DNA from: Trebonia sp963774945
Lineage (GTDB): Bacteria; Actinomycetota; Actinomycetes; Streptosporangiales; Streptosporangiaceae
DNA length: 64,000 nt
Direction: 5' to 3'
Assembly: GCA_963774945.1 (NCBI GenBank)
Contig: CAVZHA010000012.1
Span: 248,001-312,000, forward strand
The notes beneath the pieces were generated by a model. That model did no database searches. It was not told the DNA's origin and saw nothing but the letters and a program-made list of their open reading frames with translations. The position numbers and the translations under genes were made by a program. This document shows positions 35,750 to 43,691 of the stretch, piece by piece; position 1 is the stretch's first letter, and every line of letters begins with the position of its first letter.

Positions 35750-37420
35750 ATGCTCACCGGCCAGAGGCACACAGTGCGTCAGCGCTCGCGAGCTAAGCGT
35801 CGCGCTCGTATAGCGGCCGTGATCGCCATTCCGGTAGCGGCTGGCGTCGCGATCGCAGCGGCGGTCATCGCGGTACACGGCGGGTCGATCAACGTGGCGG
35901 ACTCGTCGTTCGCCCGGCACCATCACGGGCCATCGGCGTCTCCCACGACATCGGCATCGGGCACGGCGAGCGCTAGCGCAACCGCCAGCGCGAGCCCAAG
36001 CACGAGCACCGGCACGGGAGCCGCGGTGGCGCCCGCCAACTCGTTCGCGGGCGGCGCGGTCGCCACCGCCCAGCTCGGAGACGTCGCGACAAGGCCAGTC
36101 GACGGCACCGGCGCGGCGATCAACACCAGGCAGACCGCGGCGCAGGCCGCGACCTCGATGAACTGCTCGCTTAGCGTCCCGGCCAACCCGCTTAGCGCGG
36201 CCGGCCTGGCGACGCCGTGGCAGCTCGGCGACGGCTGCTCGATGGCCAACGCAGGCACGGAGGGCGCGTTCGTCGAGGCGACGATCCTGGCACCGAGCGG
36301 GCAGCTGTCGGTCTACAGCCCGCTCGTGGTCACCGCGGGCACCCAGCCTGCAGTGACGCCCGTGGCGCCGGCCATCGCGGCCGGCTCTGTGGTGGAGATC
36401 AGCGTCGGCTTCAACGGCACCAACCTGTACCTGACTGGTGCCGGCGCGGTCGGGGGCAAGTGCGTCGACGCCCTCGGCCAGTCGATCATCGGACAGGTGT
36501 CGACCTGCAACTCGGTGGCCTTCTACCAGGCCGCCAACGCGGACATCGCCGACGGGAAGCTCACCATCCCCGCCGCTGGCACGGCGACCGATGGTCAGGC
36601 CTGCCAGACCACGCGTGACTTCGCCCTGATCGACCAGGACCAGAGCGACAACGTGGTCAGCCAGTACCTGATCACCGCAGGCGGGCAGACCGCGCAGAAC
36701 TCGCCGGCGAACAACGCGACCCTCACGGGCGCTACGCTCCTCATCAATGGCAGTGACGACGCGCTGCTCAGCGAGTTCGTCGACCCGGCGAACGGGTGCA
36801 CGCCGTTCACCGCGCCCGACTCCACCTACCCGAAGGCCGACGGGCCGTCGCAGGCGCTGAACGAGCTGCAGGCGCGGGCCGACCAGAAGGGCACGATCGC
36901 GGTCATCCCGCCGAACGACGAGATGACGCTGGTCGGCGGCCAGATGAGCATCGCCAAGACCAACGTCTACCGCTCTCTCGTCGACCAGCCGCTGCTCGCG
37001 ACGAACACCAACCCGGCGATCGTCGCGGCCAGCTACTGCCAGAATATGGCGAATATCGGCGCGACCAGAAACAATCTGGACATGACCGCGGACGCCGCCT
37101 TCGCCAGCCCGGTGGCGGCGATCGGCAACAACCTGGCCACGTTCCTCGGCAACCGGCTGTCGATGTCCTTCGTCAACCTGGGTTGCTCGAACTACGGCCT
37201 GACCAACCCGGTCAACGTCACCCTGGACGGGAACGGCGTCGCGACGGCGGTCTCCTACAACCTGGCACAGCAGACGGCGAAGGGCGCTGCGACGGGCACC
37301 ACCACGACCCCGACGACCACCCCGGTCACCACCGCGCCGAACCCCGCGGCCGGCCAGACGACTGGCACGCAGTCCAAGAGCGGCCGCAGGAACCGACACG
37401 TCAACCCGTCCGGCATGTAA
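35750..37420 (+). CDS. Exported or membrane-anchored protein of unknown function
   Basis: 556 residues; ATG with GGAGGTGAAGGA upstream. After a basic start (RQRSRAKRRARIAAVIAIPV) a hydrophobic helix to about residue 47 could be a signal anchor, then a Ser/Thr/Ala-rich linker (50-100) and a soluble region with repeated blocks such as TRQTAAQAATSMNCSLSVPA, VVTAGTQPAVTPVAPAIAAG and KTNVYRSLVDQPLLA. Cysteines are few and spread out (MNCSLS, DGCSM, KCVDA), compatible with disulfides. A Thr/Pro-rich tail ends in SGRRNRHVNPSGM. No known domain recognised. A very strong terminator follows. Confidence 0.75.
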   Translation: MLTGQRHTVRQRSRAKRRARIAAVIAIPVAAGVAIAAAVIAVHGGSINVADSSFARHHHGPSASPTTSASGTASASATASASPSTSTGTGAAVAPANSFAGGAVATAQLGDVATRPVDGTGAAINTRQTAAQAATSMNCSLSVPANPLSAAGLATPWQLGDGCSMANAGTEGAFVEATILAPSGQLSVYSPLVVTAGTQPAVTPVAPAIAAGSVVEISVGFNGTNLYLTGAGAVGGKCVDALGQSIIGQVSTCNSVAFYQAANADIADGKLTIPAAGTATDGQACQTTRDFALIDQDQSDNVVSQYLITAGGQTAQNSPANNATLTGATLLINGSDDALLSEFVDPANGCTPFTAPDSTYPKADGPSQALNELQARADQKGTIAVIPPNDEMTLVGGQMSIAKTNVYRSLVDQPLLATNTNPAIVAASYCQNMANIGATRNNLDMTADAAFASPVAAIGNNLATFLGNRLSMSFVNLGCSNYGLTNPVNVTLDGNGVATAVSYNLAQQTAKGAATGTTTTPTTTPVTTAPNPAAGQTTGTQSKSGRRNRHVNPSGM

Positions 37421-37464
37421 TCTCGCCGGCCAGCTACTACCGTCGCGCCACGCGGCGAACATCC

Positions 37465-37511
37465 CGCGCGCCTGGCCGGCCCCAGCGAGTCTGGGGCCGG
37501 CCAGGCGCGCG
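37465..37511. terminator. Very strong 21-bp hairpin terminator
   Basis: CGCGCGCCTGGCCGGCCCCAG pairs perfectly with its complement around a five-base CGAGT loop, followed by TCCTTCCTT. It ends the exported-protein operon and may also protect the convergent gene at 37694. Confidence 0.85.
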
Positions 37512-37627
37512 TCCTTCCTTGCTGGCCCAGTACGCGCCGCCGGACCTGCAGGAGGAGTGCCTGCCGCTGCTCAAGGAGGCGGTGGCACGCGGTGCCGATA
37601 AGGGCAGGGTGGGACTTCTGCCCCTGA

Positions 37628-37685
37628 CCTTCTGCACGCCATGCGCGCCAGTTTTGTCGGAGACGGTCTGGCTGGGTCTGCGTCG
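37628..37685 (+). repeat. Dispersed repeat copy B (partner at 29384)
   Basis: The stretch GACCTTCTGCACGCCATG to GGCTGGGTCTGC matches 29384-29440. Both copies lie just beyond gene ends in regions that carry insertion-element traces. Confidence 0.45.
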
Positions 37686-37693
37686 CGCGGCGC

Positions 37694-38593
37694 TCACGCG
37701 GGGATGCCGCCGCCGTCCCCGTGGTAGCCGGTGACCATCACGCCGTGTTGCCCGGCCGCGTGGTGCAGCAGGGCGGGCAGGAAGATCCCGTTCGGCAGGC
37801 CGGCCACGCCGATCTCCTCGGTCTCTCGGCCGTTGCGGCCGACGACGATCTCGTGGACGTAGTCGCCGTACTTGGAGTTGATGTAGGTCATGTGGACGGA
37901 CTTCACCTGCGACCACGGGACCAGCTCGCCGGGCGGGTACCAGGCCGACAGCGTGATGCCCTGCTGGCTGACCAGGACCCGGCCGAAGGACACCGTGCCG
38001 CCGCACTCGTACGCTTCGGTCAGCGCCGGTACCAGGCGCGGCGCCAGTTGGCGCACGGCCTCGGCCACCAGGTCGCGCAGCTCACGGCGGTGCACCTGCC
38101 TACTCAGGCCGGGCAGCCGCGTCCCGGTGCTGGTGGTGAGGCTGAAGCCGTTGAGCCGGGGCGTCACCTCGTCGGCCTCGTAGTAGTCGACGGTGAAGTC
38201 CTTCACGTCCGCCCACCGTGCCACCCTGGGCTCCGGCTCGTCCCCCACCAGCTGGGCCAGCCCGTCGGAGTAGCGGTACAGCCGGCTGGTCAGCCTGGTC
38301 CGCGACCGCCCTTCGGCCAGCAGCCAGATACAGCCCGCGAGCAGGGCGCCGACCACTGCCGATACGACCGCCTTGGTCACGCCCGTGTACGGCCCGGCGT
38401 CGATGCCGATCAGCGTCGGCAGCCCGGCGACGAGGGCGAAGCCGCCGAAAACGACGCCCAGCCCGGTGTAGCGGTGCATCTGGCGGCCGCGCGACACCCG
38501 CTCCAGCGACCCGAGCCGGAACTCCGCGCCGTACGCCAGCGCCCGCTCTCGCTCAGCCAGGGACCGCCGCTCGTCAAGCTCGCCAGTACCCAC
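37694..38593 (-). CDS. Membrane protein resembling DUF6585 family
   Basis: 299 residues. The N-terminus is cytoplasmic (ERRSLAERERALAYGAEFRL), followed by two helices (LGVVFGGFALVAGLPTLIGI and VTKAVVSAVVGALLAGCIWL) and a long cytoplasmic part with LYRYSDGLAQLVGDEP, a PH-like stretch (VKDFTVDYYEADEVTPRLNG) and LVPWSQVKSVHMTYINSKYG. This layout recalls PH-like bacterial membrane proteins of the DUF6585 group. The function is unknown. It stands alone and faces away from the methyltransferase at 38763. Confidence 0.6.
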   Translation of the reverse strand: MGTGELDERRSLAERERALAYGAEFRLGSLERVSRGRQMHRYTGLGVVFGGFALVAGLPTLIGIDAGPYTGVTKAVVSAVVGALLAGCIWLLAEGRSRTRLTSRLYRYSDGLAQLVGDEPEPRVARWADVKDFTVDYYEADEVTPRLNGFSLTTSTGTRLPGLSRQVHRRELRDLVAEAVRQLAPRLVPALTEAYECGGTVSFGRVLVSQQGITLSAWYPPGELVPWSQVKSVHMTYINSKYGDYVHEIVVGRNGRETEEIGVAGLPNGIFLPALLHHAAGQHGVMVTGYHGDGGGIPA

Positions 38594-38762
38594 CGTCAGA
38601 GCCTCCAGGGGAACGGCCGGGCGAGAATCGTTGCCCTGACAATCCTACCGATCACCCCGCATCCCGGTCTCCGAGGAAGGTCGTTGATCAGTACCCCGAT
38701 CGCAGCCCCGGCTCTCGGCCCGCAGATTCGTGGAGAACCGGCGTGTGCGTCACAATAGGGGA

Positions 38763-39593
38763 GTGGCCGATGAACTCATAACAGACGCGGGTGATCTGAC
38801 CCAAGCCCCTTCTCCGTATGACACGACGGTCGCGCATCCCGCCCGGGTCTATAACTACTGGCTGGGTGGCAAGGACAATTTCGAGGCCGATCGCGAGGTC
38901 GGCGAGCAGACGAAGGCGGCCTATCCCGGCATCGTCAGCGGGGTGCAGGCGCAGCGCGTCTTCCTCGCCGAGGCGGTGCGTTACCTGGTCACGCGGGCGG
39001 GCGTCCGCCAGTTCCTCGATATCGGCACCGGGCTGCCGGCGGCGAACAACACCCATGAGGTCGCCCAGTCGCTGGCACCGGATAGCCGGATCGTCTACGT
39101 CGACAACGACCCGATGGTCCTGGCGCACGCGAGGGCGCTGCTCACCAGTACATCAGAAGGTGCGTGCGCCTACCTCGACGCTGACCTCAGGGACTCGGAG
39201 AATGTTCTGCGCGCCGCGTCCGGGCTGCTTGACTTCGGCCAGCCGGTCGCAGTCATGCTGATCGGGATCCTGCACCTGATCCCGGACGCCGACGACCCGG
39301 CCGGGATCGTCGCCCGGCTCATCGCCGCGCTGCCCGCCGGCAGTTGGCTGGCCGTCGCGCACCCCGCGAGCGACGTCGCGCGTGACAAGGTCGCCACCAT
39401 GACCGACCGCTACAACCAGCGGGTCACGACCGCGGCGACGCTGCGCACCCACGCGCAGATCTCGGCCTTCTTCTCCGGCACGGACCTGCTGCCACCGGGC
39501 GTCGTGCAGTACCACCAGTGGCATCCCGGCGAGCCAGCGCGCGACGCCGAGGGCGAGGTCGCCGCTTACTGCGGCCTTGGGCGCAAGTCCTAG
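38763..39593 (+). CDS. SAV2177-family (DUF574) SAM-dependent methyltransferase
   Basis: 276 residues from a GTG at 38763; a GTG at 38730 is possible. The family motifs are clear: TVAHPARVYNYWLGGKDNFE, then FLDIGTGLPAANNTHEVAQS (SAM-binding), RIVYVDNDPMVLAHARALL and a C-terminal RDAEGEVAAYCGLGRKS. These methyltransferases occur in large numbers in soil actinobacteria; substrates are not defined. It is monocistronic, followed by 329 bases in which I see no gene. Confidence 0.9.
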   Translation: MADELITDAGDLTQAPSPYDTTVAHPARVYNYWLGGKDNFEADREVGEQTKAAYPGIVSGVQAQRVFLAEAVRYLVTRAGVRQFLDIGTGLPAANNTHEVAQSLAPDSRIVYVDNDPMVLAHARALLTSTSEGACAYLDADLRDSENVLRAASGLLDFGQPVAVMLIGILHLIPDADDPAGIVARLIAALPAGSWLAVAHPASDVARDKVATMTDRYNQRVTTAATLRTHAQISAFFSGTDLLPPGVVQYHQWHPGEPARDAEGEVAAYCGLGRKS

Positions 39594-39922
39594 GACCGCG
39601 GGGCTCGCACCGTCTAGCATCGCTGTGTTGCCTGGTGCGCTCAATGAGATGAGCCATCTAACTGCACTGATGTGAGCTGATTATGGCCTGGCGTCGCCTG
39701 GAGGCTGCGGCCGTTGGCTCCCAGTCTGGCTGTGCGTTGTCGCGACGCGGCCTCTGACGACTCCGCGAACGGCCGTAACCGGCCGACCACGACCTGCATC
39801 CTCGAGCGCTGACTACACCTCGTGCGCGTGCCGCGAGTGCGCCGGTTTCGATCAGGGCTTGGCGGTTCTCGCCAGCCTTTGCGTCTCAAGGCGCCCTTGA
39901 CGACAGCACTCGCGTCTCACTA
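39594..39922. other. Intergenic region with no recognised feature
   Basis: About 330 bases between the methyltransferase and the ArsR operator. No open frame here has coding character and no transposase motif is recognisable. Confidence 0.4.
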
Positions 39923-39944
39923 CATTTAACACAGAGGTTAAATG
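39923..39944. promoter_or_regulatory. Perfect 8-bp dyad, ArsR operator candidate
   Basis: CATTTAAC and GTTAAATG are perfect arms around a six-base spacer, AT-rich in a GC-rich genome, immediately before the ArsR gene. The arms extend over the in-frame ATG at 39942, which supports the GTG at 39957 as the true start. Confidence 0.65.
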
Positions 39945-39956
39945 AAGGGATCGCCC

Positions 39957-40355
39957 GTGATTTGCACCGATCCGCTAAGCGCGGTGTTCTCGGCGCTCGC
40001 AGATCCGACTCGTCGGGCGATCCTCGCCGAGTTGGCCGAACGCGACGCCACGGTCACCGAGCTCACCGCTCCGCTCCCCATCTCGATGCCAGCGGTGTCG
40101 CGGCACCTGAAGGTGCTCGAACACGCGGCGCTGATCTCGCGGACGCGGTCGGGCAAGTGGCGTGCGAGTCATCTCGAGGCCGCCCCGCTGCGCGAAGCGG
40201 CCGACTGGATCGAGCGCTACCGGCGGTTCTGGGACTCGTCCCTCAGCCGACTCGATGCCCACCTTGCCGCGCTGCAAGCCGCCGGACGCGCAACGGCGGG
40301 GGAGGCCCATGAACACAACGTGGCAGACCACGAGGTCTCGGATAAGGAGCACTGA
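39957..40355 (+). CDS. ArsR-family winged-helix regulator
   Basis: 132 residues from GTG 39957 with AAGGGA six bases upstream (ATG 39942 is the alternative). The HTH is typical: VFSALADPTRRAILAELAER, LTAPLPISMPAVSRHLKVLE and a wing ISRTRSGKWRASHLE. There are no metal-binding Cys pairs, so it belongs to the group paired with SRPBCC proteins, not the arsenic sensors. Its stop overlaps the start of the next gene (TGATG), so regulator and SRPBCC are translated together, a common arrangement in actinobacteria. The dyad in front suggests autorepression. Confidence 0.9.
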   Translation: MICTDPLSAVFSALADPTRRAILAELAERDATVTELTAPLPISMPAVSRHLKVLEHAALISRTRSGKWRASHLEAAPLREAADWIERYRRFWDSSLSRLDAHLAALQAAGRATAGEAHEHNVADHEVSDKEH

Positions 40356-40843
40356 TGGACCCCGAAACTCCGCAGCTCGCGATCTCGCACATGTGCGACG
40401 CGCCGCGGGAACTCGTATACCGGGCCTTCACCGATCCCGACCAGCTGGCCGCCTGGTGGGGGCCGATCGGCAACTCGCTGCCGCGCGACGAGATCGAGTT
40501 CGACGTGCGCCCCGGCGGCCACCAACGGTGGACCGAGGTCAACGCGTCCGAACCCGGCCTCCGGGTTCACATCTACATCGACCTCACGGACGTCGCTCCC
40601 GGCGAACTGCTCGAGGGCGTCATGCAAGCAAGCGGCCGACTGCAGGAGGGCATCGAGCCATTCGAGACCAGATTCCGCGTCGAATTCCACGACGAGCCTG
40701 ACGGCCGAACGCGACTCGAAATCCGCCAGTGGCTTCCCGAGCGCCTGGCCGCCCCCAGCGAGCAGGGCTGGCTTGAGGCGTTCACCAAGCTGGACGCCAC
40801 GCTGGCAAGTGCCCAGGCTGCTGCGGCCGATATCGAGGGATAG
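40355..40843 (+). CDS. SRPBCC (AHSA1-like) protein
   Basis: 162 residues. The START/Bet v1-like fold of AHSA1 proteins shows in HMCDAPRELVYRAFTDPDQL, AAWWGPIGNSLP, EIEFDVRPGGHQRWTEV and a C-terminal helix EQGWLEAFTKLDATLAS. It binds hydrophobic ligands in a deep cavity; the exact ligand is unknown. It is coupled to the ArsR gene by a one-base overlap and followed five bases later by a decayed reductase. Confidence 0.88.
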   Translation: MDPETPQLAISHMCDAPRELVYRAFTDPDQLAAWWGPIGNSLPRDEIEFDVRPGGHQRWTEVNASEPGLRVHIYIDLTDVAPGELLEGVMQASGRLQEGIEPFETRFRVEFHDEPDGRTRLEIRQWLPERLAAPSEQGWLEAFTKLDATLASAQAAAADIEG

Positions 40844-40847
40844 CGCC

Positions 40848-41072
40848 GTGGCCAAGCTGATCTACGTGACGAACGTATCCCTCGACGGCTACATCGAGGA
40901 TCAATACGGCGTCGTCTGTACGAGACGATGGCCGTCTGGGAAACCGACGACGCCCTAGGCGCGCAGTCCCCCGGCCCTGCCGACCGACACCCGCGCCGAT
41001 CTAGAACTCCTGGACGAGCGCCAATTCGGAAACGGAGCCGTGCGGCCCCGCTATCGTCCTCTCGCGTGGTGA
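40848..41072 (+). pseudogene. RibD-type dihydrofolate reductase family protein with internal deletions
   Basis: A GTG at 40848 begins VAKLIYVTNVSLDGYIED, the usual N-terminus of this group, but the text then jumps to YETMAVWETDDALGAQSP and later to LPTDTRADLELLDERQFGNG. Two middle blocks are missing and the frame changes after GAQSP, so the gene is dead. It is typical of the ArsR/SRPBCC neighbourhoods in actinobacteria. Confidence 0.7.
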
Positions 41073-41199
41073 AGGAGTACGTCATGTCGAGAACCTTGGG
41101 GGCCAGGGTCGATCGGAACGCGAGATTCGGCCTCTACGCTGCCGCGATTAGCACGTCGGTGCTCGCCGGTCAGGGACTGGCCGGCACAGGGATGATGAG

Positions 41200-41661
41200 A
41201 TGAGCCGGACTGACACCGCCTCTCGGGTGATCGCCGCACCGCCGGACCGCGTCTACGCGGCACTAGTGGAGCCGGAGGCGCTCGTGACGTGGCTGCCACC
41301 CGAAGGCATGCGCGGCCGATTCGAGCGATTCGAGGCCCGGCCGGGCGGGTCCTACCGGCTCGTGCTCACCTACGCGGACGCGTCGCCGGCCCGAGGTAAG
41401 GCGACCGCTAACTCTGACGTCGTCGACGCGGTTTTCGTGGAGCTCGTCCCTGACGTGCGGGTCGTACAGGCCGTCGACTTCGTTTCAGATGACCCAGCCA
41501 ACGCTGGCACCATGACCATGACGTGGGAACTCGCCCCGGCCGACGTCGGGACCCGCGTGGACATTCGCGCCGACGGCGTTCCTGCCGGCATCTCCGCGGA
41601 AGACCACGCGGCCGGCATGGCCTCCTCGCTCGCGAACCTGGCCGCGTATCTCGACCGGTAG
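41200..41661 (+). CDS. SRPBCC (AHSA1-like) protein, second copy
   Basis: 153 residues starting at ATG 41200. The fold is visible: ASRVIAAPPDRVYAALVEPE, ALVTWLPPEGMRGRFERFEA, RPGGSYRLVLTYAD and AEDHAAGMASSLANLAAYLD at the end. It may have been in the same operon as the ArsR and first SRPBCC genes before the reductase decayed. The function is unknown; AHSA1-type proteins bind lipophilic ligands or act as co-chaperones. Confidence 0.88.
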   Translation: MSRTDTASRVIAAPPDRVYAALVEPEALVTWLPPEGMRGRFERFEARPGGSYRLVLTYADASPARGKATANSDVVDAVFVELVPDVRVVQAVDFVSDDPANAGTMTMTWELAPADVGTRVDIRADGVPAGISAEDHAAGMASSLANLAAYLDR

Positions 41662-41678
41662 CTGAGCCCGCCGTCACA

Positions 41679-41695
41679 CGAGAGTAGGTCTCTCG
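41679..41695. terminator. Short hairpin between convergent genes
   Basis: CGAGAG and CTCTCG pair around a five-base loop, followed by CTTTA. It lies between the SRPBCC gene and the convergent TetR gene. Confidence 0.35.
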
Positions 41696-41719
41696 CTTTA
41701 GCCGGCCTCGACTCTCGTC

Positions 41720-42301
41720 TCAATCAGCTGTGGTGCCTAGCTGGTCCACGATCATGGCCAGACGCTGATCCTGGTAGTCCGCGCGCAGTCGGCCGGCCCG
41801 GGAGAGGGTCACCAGGCCATGGAGCGCACTCCAGGTGATCTCGGTGAATGTCTCCAGGTCGCGGTCGCCGGCCAAGGGGGCCAGCGCATCACGAACCTCG
41901 ACAAAGGCCGCAAGCAGCGGACTTTGTGCGTCGGAGTCCGGGAACCTCAGATCGACGGTCAGTGCGAACATGGCCTCGTAGAGGGCAGGGTTCGCCCGTG
42001 CAAAGTCCATATAGGCGTACGCGACCGCCCGCAGCTCGACGCTGGGTGAACCGGCCCTCTTGCGGGCGTCGCGCAGTATGGCTGACAGTTCGCCGAACCC
42101 CTCGAGGGCCACGGCGCTCACGATCGCGTCTTTCCCCTCGAAGTGGCTGTACAGGACCGGCTGGCTGTATTCGATGCGATCGGCCAGCCGGCGGGTGGTC
42201 ACCGACTCCCAGCCTTCAGTCTCAGCCAGTTCCCTGGCGGCGTCGAGGATGACCTGGCGTCGCAGCTGTCGCTCGCGTGCGCGGCGCTCCTGTCTCGTCA
42301 T
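41720..42301 (-). CDS. TetR-family repressor of the divergent ester cyclase
   Basis: 193 residues. The HTH reads VILDAARELAETEGWESVTT, RRLADRIEYSQPVLYSHFEG and KDAIVSAVALEGF; the C-terminal domain (YMDFARANPALYEAMFALTV) is the type called WHG or TetR_C_13. It is transcribed away from an ester cyclase gene with two near-identical dyads between them, one over the promoter of that gene. A repressor role with an unknown inducer is inferred. Confidence 0.9.
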   Translation of the reverse strand: MTRQERRARERQLRRQVILDAARELAETEGWESVTTRRLADRIEYSQPVLYSHFEGKDAIVSAVALEGFGELSAILRDARKRAGSPSVELRAVAYAYMDFARANPALYEAMFALTVDLRFPDSDAQSPLLAAFVEVRDALAPLAGDRDLETFTEITWSALHGLVTLSRAGRLRADYQDQRLAMIVDQLGTTAD

Positions 42302-42318
42302 GTCCTTAGCTTATCACT

Positions 42319-42365
42319 GCTAGAAGATCTAGCATGTTGACATTCACTGGCAGAAGATCTAGCGT
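42319..42365 (+). promoter_or_regulatory. Promoter with two TetR operator repeats 30 bp apart
   Basis: GCTAGA-AGA-TCTAGC at 42319-42333 is a perfect dyad, and GCAGAAGATCTAGC at 42350-42363 repeats it with one mismatch; AGAAGATCTAGC recurs exactly 30 bases on. TTGACA at 42337-42342 and TAGCGT at 42360-42365 are 17 bases apart and point toward the ester cyclase gene; the second operator overlaps the -10. Confidence 0.6.
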
Positions 42366-42504
42366 TGCTAGCGGACGAGGTGATGCAAGAGCCGGCAGCG
42401 CTTCGATCCGGTTCGCGATCGCGAGCAAGACATGCGGCCTCTTGCCCTGGCTCCCGCAGATGCCGAGGGGCCGAATTAATTACAACAATCAAAGGAGAAT
42501 CGCC

Positions 42505-42933
42505 ATGGCAGATAGCCAGGCCGACGGGCGCACCCTTGCGGAGCGGTACGTGACCATGATGAACCAGCACAACCCCGACGGCGTCGATTCCTTTGTGGCG
42601 GTTGACTACATCAACCACAATCCGCTCGTGGACGACGGACGTGAAGGCAACCGGATCCTCTGGAGAGCTTTCTTCACTGCGTTTCCAGACGTCGAAGTGT
42701 CCATGGACGACCTGGTGGTGGCCGGAGACCGGGTCGTCGGGCGATTCACCTACCGCGGCACCCACGACGGTCCCCTCTGGGGAATACCGGCGACAGGGAA
42801 CCGGATCGAGATGCGTTCCATCGACATCTGGCGGACCGAGAACGGCGAGTTCGTCGAGCACTGGGACGAGCTCAACCTGCTTGACGTCTTCCAGCAGATC
42901 GGCGTGATTCCCGCGTTCGAGCTCGGAAACTAA
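42505..42933 (+). CDS. SnoaL-like ester cyclase
   Basis: 142 residues; ATG 42505 with AAGGAGA seven bases upstream. The fold of SnoaL-like polyketide cyclases/ester cyclases shows in AERYVTMMNQHNPDGVDSFV, VDYINHNPLVDDGREG, FFTAFPDVEVSMDDLVVAGD and FTYRGTHDGPLWGIPATGNR. Such proteins use a cone-shaped barrel; here no polyketide genes are near, so a catabolic or detoxifying role is as likely. It is controlled by the divergent TetR. Confidence 0.88.
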   Translation: MADSQADGRTLAERYVTMMNQHNPDGVDSFVAVDYINHNPLVDDGREGNRILWRAFFTAFPDVEVSMDDLVVAGDRVVGRFTYRGTHDGPLWGIPATGNRIEMRSIDIWRTENGEFVEHWDELNLLDVFQQIGVIPAFELGN

Positions 42934-43125
42934 CAGCACGACGTGACTCGGTCCGGCCAAGCGCGTCCGCCGCCGAGCGGGCTGCCGGTCGCCTCCGCCA
43001 CGTGGGCGATGAAGATGCTGTTCGTTCTCATGACGGCCTCCCGAGCACATCAGCGGGCAGCCGAGGACTTACGCTCGAAGACCTGGGGAAGCGGAGAGCC
43101 AGGATCCTTGGGTTAGGGGACTTCG

Positions 43126-43305
43126 ATGCAATGGTCTCGTCAGGGCGTCGTCAATGCGCTTCGCCGGGCCGGGATGGATGACGCGGCTGCCGACGCCCTG
43201 CAGGCGTTGCCTGACCCTGTGGATTCCGCGGACATCGTGCCGTTCTGCGAACGGCACGGCATGTCGAAGGAGGAGATGATGGAGCTGATGGGCAGTAGCC
43301 CGTGA
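43126..43305 (+). CDS. Small conserved actinobacterial protein
   Basis: 59 residues from an ATG with AGGGGA five bases upstream. It reads WSRQGVVNALRRAGMDDAAA and ends FCERHGMSKEEMMELMGSSP, an alpha-helical small protein of a type common in actinobacteria. The function is unknown. It is absent from longer-ORF lists because of its size and is followed by its own hairpin terminator. Confidence 0.6.
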   Translation: MQWSRQGVVNALRRAGMDDAAADALQALPDPVDSADIVPFCERHGMSKEEMMELMGSSP

Positions 43306-43319
43306 GGCCACACCACGCC

Positions 43320-43350
43320 AGCGCCCGTCACACGTCCTGTGGTGGGCGCT
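43320..43350. terminator. Hairpin terminator after the 59-residue gene
   Basis: AGCGCCC and GGGCGCT pair at the ends with an inner CACA/TGTG pair. It lies 15 bases past the small gene and ahead of the tRNA. Confidence 0.5.
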
Positions 43351-43446
43351 ATCCCGGCAATCCGTCCGGTGATCGAAGTGCTCCGCAACGGCCCCCAAGC
43401 AAAACAGCGGCGGTCCGAAGACCACCGCTGATCTCACGAAACTGGG

Positions 43447-43520
43447 TGGAGCTAAGGGGATTTGAACCCCTGACCCCCTCGATGCGAACGAGGTGCGCTA
43501 CCGGACTGCGCTATAGCCCC
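43447..43520 (-). tRNA. tRNA-Ala (anticodon CGC)
   Basis: The cloverleaf is complete: acceptor GGGGCTA/TAGCTCC (one G-U), D-arm GCGC/GCGC, anticodon stem CCTCG/CGAGG around loop TTCGCAT (anticodon CGC, reading GCG), variable loop of five, and T-arm AGGGG TTCAAAT CCCCT, with A as discriminator. CCA is not encoded. The tRNA lies between an accessory block and the conserved sepX-galU block. Confidence 0.95.
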
Positions 43521-43597
43521 TGGAACGAAAGCCAGCGTAGCAAACATTGCCTCCTGCTCGCGCCACCAATGTCGCGGCCCGGTCGTCGAGGCGCCGC

Positions 43598-43687
43598 ATG
43601 CTCGAGGCGGTATTCGGCTGGGTTCCGATGAGCGATGGCGCCTGGGAACGCGCGGACGAGGTTCAGCGGGCGCTCACCGGGCGATAG
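43598..43687 (+). pseudogene. PIN-domain (VapC-like) C-terminal fragment
   Basis: An ATG at 43598 gives LEAVFGWVPMSDGAWERADE, then VQRALTGR and a stop. The stretch resembles the middle of actinobacterial PIN nucleases (WVPMxDxxWxRAxEVQ). Only a third of the domain is present, so this is a remnant next to the tRNA. Confidence 0.4.
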
Positions 43688-43691
43688 CCAG

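Noticed and set aside
35702..37462. A 586-codon minus-strand frame opposite the exported protein
   Set aside because: Arg/Gly/Val-rich shadow translation; the plus-strand gene has a ribosome-binding site, export signal and terminator.
42934..43080. A 33-codon minus-strand frame with GGGAGG upstream of ATG near 43032
   Set aside because: No conserved feature and a short Gly/Pro tail; it could be a remnant, but nothing supports a gene.
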